Origin: Rikenellaceae bacterium
GTDB lineage: Bacteria > Bacteroidota > Bacteroidia > Bacteroidales > UBA932
Direction of reading: 5' to 3'
Length of the DNA stretch: 14,209 bases
Assembly: GCA_900769905.1 (NCBI GenBank)
Contig: CAAGIL010000187.1
Span: 1-14,209 of the forward strand
Shown: positions 1-5,560 of the stretch, piece after piece
How the letters are laid out: each line of letters begins with the position of its first letter
Position numbering within the stretch: position 1 is the stretch's first letter
The notes under the pieces: model-generated
Database searches by the model: none
Told to the model about the DNA's origin: nothing
What the model saw: only the letters and a program-made list of their open reading frames with translations
Position numbers and translations under genes: made by a program

Positions 1-1406
1 ACGGCGTGTCCCGCCTCGTGGTATGCGGTGAGCCTCTTCTCCTCAGGCGACATTATGGTCTTCTTGCGCTCTATACCTCCCACAACCCTGTCAACCGCAT
101 CTGTGAAGTCCTTGTTGGAAATGTCGGACTTGCCTTTGCGGGCTGCGGTAAGCGCAGCCTCATTGCATATATTGGCAATGTCCGCGCCGGAGAAGCCCGG
201 AGTATGCTTGGCTATTGCCTCCACGTCGAAGTCCGGGGCAAGCTTGAGTTTCTTGGTGTGCACGAGGAAAATCTCCTTGCGCTCGTTGAGATCCGGCAGG
301 GTCACGTGGATCTGGCGGTCGAAGCGGCCTGCGCGCATAAGGGCCTTGTCGAGTATGTCGGCGCGGTTGGTCGCGGCCAGAACGATGACTCCGCTGTTCG
401 TGCCGAAACCGTCCATCTCGGTAAGGAGCTGGTTCAGAGTGTTTTCGCGCTCATCGTTTGAACTGAAGCCCACGTTTTTGCCGCGGGCGCGACCAACTGC
501 ATCGATCTCATCTATGAACACGATGCAAGGGGCCTTCTCCTTTGCCTGCGCGAAGAGGTCACGCACCCTGCTTGCACCCACGCCCACGAACATCTCCACG
601 AAGTCGGAGCCGCTGATGCTGAAGAACGGTACATTCGCCTCCCCTGCTACTGCCTTGGCCAGCAAGGTCTTGCCCGTACCCGGAGGGCCTACGAGCAGCG
701 CGCCCTTAGGGATTTTGCCGCCAAGGGCCGTGTACTTGCCCGGGTTCTTGAGGAAATCCACGATTTCCATAACTTCCTCCTTGGCACCGTAGAGGCCCGC
801 AACGTCCTTGAAGGTCACGTTCACCTTGTCCTTGTCGGCGAGCTTGCCGGTGGACTTGCCCACGTTGAAAGGATTCATTCCGCCGCCGGCACCACCGCCA
901 CCGCCCATCTGGCGGGACATCGACCTGAACATCAGCACATAGAGGAGTACGAGCATCAGTATCGGGATGATCCATTCCAGCACTCCGCTCCAGATGTTGG
1001 TCCTGTTCTCCATATACACGAGCACCTTGCTTCCCTCAGGGAGCGAAGTGTTGAGAGCCGCGAATTCGGTTTCGGGATCGAATTTCGTGGAGGTGAGGAA
1101 GTACATCTGAGGGGAACTCTTCGGGAATTTGCCCTCAGGGAACAGCTCGGAATATTTGGAGAGGCTCTCCGGCTTCACGGAAATCTCGCCCTTGTACTCA
1201 TTCCTGATGTAATGTATGTCCTTGATGTCGCCGTCCAGCACCATCTGCTGAACCTGCGACCATTCGACCTTCTTGGCCGGAACATCCGAATTCTTGAAAA
1301 GCATCCATCCGATGAAAATCAGAAGGAGCAGATAAATGATGGAAGAAAGGTTGATTCTTATTATCCTAACTCCGTTCGGTTTTTTATTCTTGGGTTTTTG
1401 AGCCAT
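1..1406 (-). CDS. ftsH: FtsH, membrane-anchored ATP-dependent zinc metalloprotease (3' part beyond the window)
   Basis: Hexameric AAA+ protease of the inner membrane that extracts and degrades misfolded membrane proteins and short-lived regulators. 468 complete codons are visible from the ATG at 1406-1404. In order: a Lys-rich cytoplasmic start, TM1 about residues 20-37, a periplasmic domain, TM2 about 142-160, a glycine-rich linker (about 165-176), then the AAA+ module with Walker A GPPGTGKT at 240-247 and Walker B IVFIDE at 295-300, followed by the second region of homology with an ATNRADILD...GRFDR stretch. The zinc-binding HEAGH is at 463-467 and the window ends one residue later, so most of the protease domain, including the third zinc ligand, is not seen. 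It diverges from birA across 36 bp. In many Bacteroidales I recall rsfS lying between birA and ftsH; it is absent here. Identification is very secure; the truncation is only the window edge. Confidence 0.97.
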   Translation of the reverse strand, partial: MAQKPKNKKPNGVRIIRINLSSIIYLLLLIFIGWMLFKNSDVPAKKVEWSQVQQMVLDGDIKDIHYIRNEYKGEISVKPESLSKYSELFPEGKFPKSSPQMYFLTSTKFDPETEFAALNTSLPEGSKVLVYMENRTNIWSGVLEWIIPILMLVLLYVLMFRSMSRQMGGGGGAGGGMNPFNVGKSTGKLADKDKVNVTFKDVAGLYGAKEEVMEIVDFLKNPGKYTALGGKIPKGALLVGPPGTGKTLLAKAVAGEANVPFFSISGSDFVEMFVGVGASRVRDLFAQAKEKAPCIVFIDEIDAVGRARGKNVGFSSNDERENTLNQLLTEMDGFGTNSGVIVLAATNRADILDKALMRAGRFDRQIHVTLPDLNERKEIFLVHTKKLKLAPDFDVEAIAKHTPGFSGADIANICNEAALTAARKGKSDISNKDFTDAVDRVVGGIERKKTIMSPEEKRLTAYHEAGHA

Positions 1407-1420
1407 CGTTTTTAAATTTG
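1389..1420 (+). promoter_or_regulatory. Candidate birA promoter (-33 CTTG, -7 TAAATTTG)
   Basis: TAAATTTG at 1413-1420 matches the Bacteroidetes -7 consensus TAnnTTTG, and CTTG at 1389-1392 lies 20 nt upstream, the usual spacing for a -33 TTTG-like element. The predicted transcript would start roughly 15-20 nt before the birA ATG at 1443. The -33 element lies inside the first codons of ftsH, so the two promoters are interleaved. There is no Shine-Dalgarno, only an A-rich run just before the start codon. Confidence 0.5.
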
Positions 1421-1426
1421 TATCCT

Positions 1427-1434
1427 CAAATATA
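1427..1434 (-). promoter_or_regulatory. Candidate -7 box of the ftsH promoter
   Basis: On the minus strand this reads TATATTTG, an exact match to the Bacteroidetes -7 consensus TAnnTTTG, ending 20 nt before the ftsH ATG. I see no convincing -33 TTTG at the usual 19-21 nt spacing. The identical octamer precedes the amidase gene and upp. Confidence 0.55.
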
Positions 1435-1442
1435 CAACAAAA

Positions 1443-2075
1443 ATGGCACCACTCCGCGAAAAACTTGAAAAAGTAGGGATAATATGGCTGGAAAGCGTGA
1501 AATCCACCAACAGTGAGCTCAGGATGAGACTTCCGGTGCTTGACAATTTGTCAGTGATTGCAAGCCGGGAGCAGACCGCGGGGCGCGGACAGGGCAGCCA
1601 TACCTGGTATTCAAGCCCTCGTACCAACCTCACCTTTTCGATGCTCTACCGCTTTCCCGGAACTGGGAATGGAGTACTGAAAGTGGCTGATATGCTGCTT
1701 GTTACCCAAATCACAACCCTGGGTATCAGGGATTACCTGCTGTCCAGGGGAATAAAGGCGCGCATCAAGTGGCCCAACGACATCTGGGTCGGAGACAGGA
1801 AAATATGCGGAATCCTGATAGAGAATATACTCGACGGCGACAGAATCGACGCAAGCATAGTGGGGATAGGGCTGGACGTGAACGAGGAATCCTGGCCGGA
1901 GGATCTTCCCAACCCAGTGTCAATGAAACAGTTGACAGGAGTTCACTACGAACTGGACAAAGAGCTGGAGGAACTGTGCGCGTGCCTGGCAAAACGCTAT
2001 TCCCAGGCTTTGGACCGGGATGGCAGGACTGGACTTGACGGGGAGTTTAACGAATATATGTTCAGGCTTCCCTGA
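1443..2075 (+). CDS. birA: Biotin--[biotin carboxyl carrier protein] ligase, short form lacking the C-terminal domain
   Basis: Makes biotinyl-5'-AMP and transfers biotin to a lysine of the carboxyl carrier protein of acetyl-CoA carboxylase and related enzymes. In the 210-residue product the ligase core is plain: ESVKSTNSE at 17-25, the biotinyl-AMP binding loop TAGRGQGSHTW at 45-55, KWPNDIW with the active-site lysine K109 at 109-115, CGILIE at 122-127, and GIGLDVN at 141-147 (commonly GIGLNVN). There is no N-terminal helix-turn-helix, so it is a monofunctional ligase without the E. coli-type repressor domain. The protein stops at EYMFRLP, where homologues normally continue for about 40-50 residues as an SH3-like C-terminal domain. 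The last 14 bp overlap the convergent rpe gene. The start ATG follows an A-rich leader. The core motifs are intact, so I call it a gene rather than a pseudogene; activity without the tail is uncertain. Confidence 0.9.
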   Translation: MAPLREKLEKVGIIWLESVKSTNSELRMRLPVLDNLSVIASREQTAGRGQGSHTWYSSPRTNLTFSMLYRFPGTGNGVLKVADMLLVTQITTLGIRDYLLSRGIKARIKWPNDIWVGDRKICGILIENILDGDRIDASIVGIGLDVNEESWPEDLPNPVSMKQLTGVHYELDKELEELCACLAKRYSQALDRDGRTGLDGEFNEYMFRLP

Positions 2076-2709
2076 GGGCGGCAATGGCAGCGGCCGGGTC
2101 TGCGGCGCCATAGACTGAACTTCCGGCAACGGCAAGGTTCACTCCGGCCTCCTTTACGGCCTTCACCGTGGACATATTTATGCCGCCGTCCATCTCGATT
2201 ATGGCATCCTCTCCCCTCTTCGCAAGTTCGTCGCGCAGGCGTGAAGCCCTGTCGAGAGACTCGTAGATGAATTTCTGGCCGCCGAATCCGGCAAATACGG
2301 ACATCAGCAGGAAGTAGTCCGCCTTTCCAATGTAAGGGAAAAGTTTCTCTACCGGCACATCAGGATTGATGGCTACCCCGGCCTTCATTCCCAGGGAATG
2401 GATGGTATCGATATTGCGCGTGGTATTGCGGCCAGCCGCCTCAAAATGGAAGGAGCACATCGAAACGCCGTCCCTGGCAAGTTTCTCGAACCAGCGCTGA
2501 GGCTCCACAACCATAAGGTGGGCATCCATAGGGGCCCTGGCGATTTTGCCGAGCTGGTCGATGACCGAGAATCCGAAAGAGATGTTGGGCACCAGGGTGC
2601 CGTCCATAACGTCAAGGTGGATGACGTCACCGCAGACATTGACGAGTTCGATGTCCTTCTCCAGATGAAGGAAATCCGCAGCGAGAATTGAAGGGGCAAT
2701 CTTGAACAT
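2062..2709 (-). CDS. rpe: Ribulose-phosphate 3-epimerase
   Basis: Interconverts ribulose 5-phosphate and xylulose 5-phosphate in the cytosolic pentose phosphate pathway. The 215-residue product spans a whole TIM barrel: IAPSILAADF at 4-13, HLDVMDG with metal ligands H32 and D34, DAHLMV with H64, the phosphate loop GFGGQKFI at 141-148, and the catalytic EMDGGI with D174. I chose the ATG at 2709-2707 because the family begins at (M)xxIAPSILA; a start at 2757 would add 16 residues that overlap the end of dnaA. It begins 4 bp after the dnaA stop on the same strand, so it is probably cotranscribed. Oddity: the conserved SVNPGFGGQ loop reads SVFAGFGGQ here (residues 137-145). The 3' end overlaps birA by 14 bp. 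The family assignment is very secure. Confidence 0.95.
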   Translation of the reverse strand: MFKIAPSILAADFLHLEKDIELVNVCGDVIHLDVMDGTLVPNISFGFSVIDQLGKIARAPMDAHLMVVEPQRWFEKLARDGVSMCSFHFEAAGRNTTRNIDTIHSLGMKAGVAINPDVPVEKLFPYIGKADYFLLMSVFAGFGGQKFIYESLDRASRLRDELAKRGEDAIIEMDGGINMSTVKAVKEAGVNLAVAGSSVYGAADPAAAIAALREA

Positions 2710-2713
2710 GTTT

Positions 2714-4135
2714 CTATCTATCTGCCGGCGCGAGGCTGCCCTCGATGTCGGTAACATACTTCTTGAACACCTTGTCTGTGGCCATCAGGTCGGACACCGT
2801 CATACAGGCGTGAAGCACCGTGGCGTGGTCCTTCCCTCCCGTCTCTGCGCCTATGGTGGCAAGGGAGCAGTTGGATATGAGGTTCCTGCTCAGATACATT
2901 GAAATCTGGCGGGCCTGGACAATCTGACGCTTGCGGGACTTGGAGAGCAGATCCTCGCGGGAAATGTTGAAGTACTCGCAGACCGTCTTCTGCACCTTGT
3001 CGATGTTCACTTCGGTCTTGGCTTCGCCAACAATGTTCTCGGTAATGCTCTCGGCGAGTTCCATAAGGGACTTGTTCCTCTCCACGGAAGAGTAGGCGAT
3101 AAGGGATACCAGAGTGCCCTCAAGTTCCCTGAAATTGGTTTTTACCTTCGCTGCGATATACTCCAGCACATCGTCCGGAATAATCACCGACTCCCTCTCG
3201 GCCTTCATTTTGAGCATCTTGAGCCTGGTCTGGAAGTCCGGCCTGCCAAGAGGCACGGAAAGGCCCCACTTGAAGCGGGAGAGCAGTCTCTCTTCGAAAT
3301 TCTGAAGATCCACAGGGGCACGGTCGGAAGTGAAAATCAGCTGCTTTCCGTTCTGATGCAGGTGGTTGAAGACATTGAACATCGCATTCTGGGATGCCTG
3401 GCCCATCAGGTCCTGGATGTCGTCCACGATGAGCACGTCAATCTTCATATAATATGCAAGGAAGTCCGTGACTTTGTTGAGCACCGTAATGGCGGTGACC
3501 AACTGGTTCTTGAATTCGCTGCCGGTCACATAGAGAACCACGAGCTCAGGGTATTTCTCCTTGATGGAGATGCCTATGGCCTGGGCGAGATGGGTCTTTC
3601 CGAGTCCGGAGCCGCCGAAAATGAAGAGCGGGTTGAACGCGGTCTTGCCAGGGGCTGCAGCGATGCTTAAACCGGCGCTGAAGCCTAGCTTGTTGCACTC
3701 CCCTTCCACGAGGTTATCGAACGAGTATGCCGGGTTGAGCCTCGGATCTATCTTTACCTTGTGTATTCCGGGGTAAACGAATGGATTCGGCTTGTCCGAA
3801 GGCTGGGTGGCCACGTGTACCGGAGGATTTACCGGAGTGGAGGTTGTCTGACCCGGGACGGTGATGGAAGCGCTCTTCACAGGACGCAGAGTATACACAA
3901 GCTTGGCCTCGGGACCAAGAACCCTGTGCATGGTCTTCTTCAGGACATCAAGGAAGGCCTCCTCTATATATTCGCGGAAAAAGTCTGACGGGACTTCGAC
4001 AGTCAGCCTGGAACCGTCGAGCATAACAGGTCTGATCGGCTTGAACCAAGTCGAAAACTGCTGAGGTTCAATTATCTGCTCAATGATGCGCAGACAATCG
4101 TTCCATACACTGATATGTGCTTCCTGTCGTTCCAT
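2714..4135 (-). CDS. dnaA: Chromosomal replication initiator protein DnaA
   Basis: AAA+ initiator that binds DnaA boxes at oriC, melts the origin and recruits the replicative helicase. The 473 residues match a full-length DnaA. Domain I is about 8-85 (WNDCLRIIEQ...FSTWFKPI), then a Pro/Thr/Ser linker about 88-120, domain III about 135-345, and domain IV about 375-470. Visible motifs: Walker A GGSGLGKT at 174-181, Walker B VLIVDD at 234-239, sensor I LIFTSDRAP at 266-274, the box VII arginine finger R287 in ERLLSRFKWG, sensor II R336 in NFRELEG, and the DNA-binding signature KDHATVLHACMTV at 435-447. The ATG at 4135-4133 gives the normal domain I start. It is followed closely by rpe. A DnaA-box-like site in its 5' region suggests autoregulation. 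Nothing is missing. Confidence 0.98.
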   Translation of the reverse strand: MERQEAHISVWNDCLRIIEQIIEPQQFSTWFKPIRPVMLDGSRLTVEVPSDFFREYIEEAFLDVLKKTMHRVLGPEAKLVYTLRPVKSASITVPGQTTSTPVNPPVHVATQPSDKPNPFVYPGIHKVKIDPRLNPAYSFDNLVEGECNKLGFSAGLSIAAAPGKTAFNPLFIFGGSGLGKTHLAQAIGISIKEKYPELVVLYVTGSEFKNQLVTAITVLNKVTDFLAYYMKIDVLIVDDIQDLMGQASQNAMFNVFNHLHQNGKQLIFTSDRAPVDLQNFEERLLSRFKWGLSVPLGRPDFQTRLKMLKMKAERESVIIPDDVLEYIAAKVKTNFRELEGTLVSLIAYSSVERNKSLMELAESITENIVGEAKTEVNIDKVQKTVCEYFNISREDLLSKSRKRQIVQARQISMYLSRNLISNCSLATIGAETGGKDHATVLHACMTVSDLMATDKVFKKYVTDIEGSLAPADR

Positions 4136-4188
4136 TATTATTTGTTGCTGATAAGACTGACGAGTCTGTCAGAATCGCTTTGCAAAGT

Positions 4189-4197
4189 TGGGGATAA
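4189..4197 (-). promoter_or_regulatory. Candidate DnaA box TTATCCCCA
   Basis: The minus strand reads TTATCCCCA, one mismatch from the canonical TTATCCACA. It lies 54 nt upstream of the dnaA start and overlaps the best -7-like element by two bases. That placement would suit DnaA repressing its own gene. A weaker candidate with two mismatches (TTATCAGCA) is at 4146-4154 on the same strand. Confidence 0.4.
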
Positions 4198-4287
4198 TTA
4201 TTTGAAAAAAAATTTAAATCTCTATTGGATTTTTAGTTTTTTCATCGTAAATAAGGGATTGGGAAAAGCCAAATCGTTTAACAAAGT

Positions 4288-4306
4288 CTATTTGATAATC
4301 AAATAG
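4288..4306. repeat. Perfect 19-bp palindrome upstream of dnaA
   Basis: CTATTTGATAATCAAATAG has two 9-bp arms that are exact reverse complements around one central base. It lies 45 nt past the amidase stop and about 150 bp upstream of the dnaA start. The near-absent loop and AT-rich arms make it a poor intrinsic terminator, so a dimeric regulator's operator is more likely. No regulator is identified. Confidence 0.45.
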
Positions 4307-4351
4307 TTACGGTCATAAAAGTTCCTAACTGATTGCTATTTAGATATGTCC

Positions 4352-5500
4352 CTATTTTGAACTGTTATAAATTGACGAAACGCCCTCTTCTATCTTGACT
4401 ACAAAGGCATCAGGGTATGTTTTTCTGATATCCTCAAGTTTTGAAAAAGGCACATCCACATCGTCTGAAGGGCAGAGGTAATATTTGTAAAGTGCTCCGC
4501 TCTGGAGGCTCATCGACTCCATCCCCAGGAACTTTGCGTCTCCTGCCTTCAGCTTCTTTGAAGACACCAGGAACTGCACGGCGTAAATTGTCCCCTCCTT
4601 GCGTGGTTTTGCTTTCTGGGACACCTGCTCCTGTGTGCTCCCCTTCTCTTCCCTTGCCTTCTCCGTCTGCCGGACTTCGGCACCCGGGTTCTTGTCCGGC
4701 TCCACCTGCATACTGTGGTCGTAGTCCAGCTTATACTCCTTGAACGCGTCGCACAGCCTCCTTGCCAGCTCGCTCCTTGTCTCTTTCATCCTGAGGCTCG
4801 CCAGATCCGTGGAATTGGATATGAAGCCCAGTTCCACCAGCACCGACGGCATTGCCGTCCTCCAGAGCACCAGGAATCCGTCCTGGGAAAGGCCCCTGTT
4901 GGTCTTTATAGGTCCGCCGGAGAGCTTGCGGCTGATGGTGTCGGCGAACTTCAGGCTCTGCTCGAGGTGGGCGTTCTGCATAAGGTTCATGAATATGAAT
5001 GACTCCGGGTCCGCCGGGTCGAAGCCCATATATGCCGTGGTGTAGTCGTCTTCCAGGGTAATCACCGAGTTCTCTCGCCGGCACATTTCCATATTGGTCG
5101 CGAAGAGATCCTTGTTCTTCTCGGTGGATTTGCCCAGCACGTGCACCGAATAACCGTTGGGTGAAGTCTTCACGGACGCGTTGATGTGTATGGATATGAA
5201 GAGGTCTGCGCCTGCCTTGTTGGCTATGTCAGCCCTGCCGTTGAGCGTTACGTAGGTGTCGTTGCTCCTGGTCATTATCACCTTCACGTCCGGGCACTCC
5301 TCCCGGATGAGGGCTGCCAGTTGCGTGGCTATGTCCAGCACAAGGGTCTTTTCGTAGGTCTTGTTGTCCGCACTCACGCACCCTGCATCCTTTCCGCCGT
5401 GGCCTGCATCTATCACTACGGTTTTGAGTCCCGTTCCGTCCGCAAGGGCGTTCCAGGCCGAAAAAAGAGTCAGTATAAGTATGCAAATTGTGCGTTTCAA
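4352..5500 (-). CDS. Secreted N-acetylmuramoyl-L-alanine amidase (Amidase_3) with SPOR-like C-terminal domain
   Basis: Periplasmic zinc hydrolase that cuts the bond between N-acetylmuramic acid and the stem peptide, probably in septal peptidoglycan during cell separation. The 382 residues begin with a Sec signal peptide (1-20, cleavage expected after ALA). The Amidase_3 domain is about 25-257: VVIDAGHGGKDAG with H34, zinc ligand E50, SIHINA with H105, and the catalytic glutamate E223 in VLVELGFISN. A charged Lys/Glu/Gln linker covers about 260-303. A roughly 70-residue tail (304-371, YAVQFLVSSKKL ... DAFVVKI) resembles a SPOR peptidoglycan-binding fold. The start is TTG at 5500-5498; the codon just upstream is TAA and no ATG is available before the signal peptide. 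It diverges from lptD across 51 bp. The family is secure; the SPOR assignment is moderate. Confidence 0.93.
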   Translation of the reverse strand: MKRTICILILTLFSAWNALADGTGLKTVVIDAGHGGKDAGCVSADNKTYEKTLVLDIATQLAALIREECPDVKVIMTRSNDTYVTLNGRADIANKAGADLFISIHINASVKTSPNGYSVHVLGKSTEKNKDLFATNMEMCRRENSVITLEDDYTTAYMGFDPADPESFIFMNLMQNAHLEQSLKFADTISRKLSGGPIKTNRGLSQDGFLVLWRTAMPSVLVELGFISNSTDLASLRMKETRSELARRLCDAFKEYKLDYDHSMQVEPDKNPGAEVRQTEKAREEKGSTQEQVSQKAKPRKEGTIYAVQFLVSSKKLKAGDAKFLGMESMSLQSGALYKYYLCPSDDVDVPFSKLEDIRKTYPDAFVVKIEEGVSSIYNSSK

Positions 5501-5518
5501 TTAAAAATGCTATTTTTG
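5487..5518 (+). promoter_or_regulatory. Candidate lptD promoter (-33 ATTG, -7 TATTTTTG)
   Basis: TATTTTTG at 5511-5518 matches the Bacteroidetes -7 consensus, with ATTG at 5487-5490 exactly 20 nt upstream. The -33 element lies in the first codons of the divergent amidase gene. Transcription would start near 5525, giving a leader of roughly 27 nt before the TTG at 5552. Confidence 0.55.
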
Positions 5519-5528
5519 TAGATTATTG

Positions 5529-5560
5529 CAAATATATAAAATATCTTTCATTTGAAGAAA
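5529..5560 (-). promoter_or_regulatory. Candidate amidase-gene promoter (-7 TATATTTG)
   Basis: The minus strand reads TATATTTG over 5536-5529, an exact TAnnTTTG match ending 28 nt before the TTG start. A weak -33-like TTTC (5560-5557) lies 20 nt upstream, inside the first codons of lptD. The promoter is therefore interleaved with that of lptD. Confidence 0.5.

Larger units (their letters stand above)
4136..4351 (-). promoter_or_regulatory. AT-rich dnaA upstream region
   Basis: These 216 bp between the amidase stop and the dnaA start contain no credible gene. They are distinctly more AT-rich than the flanking genes, including an A/T run at about 4201-4240. The best -7-like element for dnaA on the minus strand is CAACTTTG (plus-strand 4183-4190), one mismatch from TAnnTTTG, and it partly overlaps the DnaA-box candidate. 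A short dyad, CTGAC/GTCAG with a 6-nt loop, lies at 4157-4172 in the presumed leader. The AT-rich run beside a DnaA box resembles an unwinding element, but I see only one good box, so I do not call an origin. Confidence 0.45.

Noticed and set aside
28..792. 254-residue plus-strand reading frame over ftsH
   Set aside because: It lies antisense to the unmistakable FtsH AAA+ coding sequence, has no recognisable domain, and is a by-product of codon bias.
2710..2757. Upstream ATG adding 16 residues to Rpe
   Set aside because: It lies within the 3' end of dnaA and precedes the conserved start IAPSILAADF by too much; ATG 2709 fits the family.
4115..4306. 63-residue plus-strand reading frame across the dnaA start and upstream gap
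   Set aside because: It overlaps dnaA, consists of AT-rich low-complexity codons and has no family resemblance.
4136..4351. Calling this gap oriC
   Set aside because: Only one DnaA box with a single mismatch is visible; no cluster of boxes, so the call would need genome-wide GC skew.
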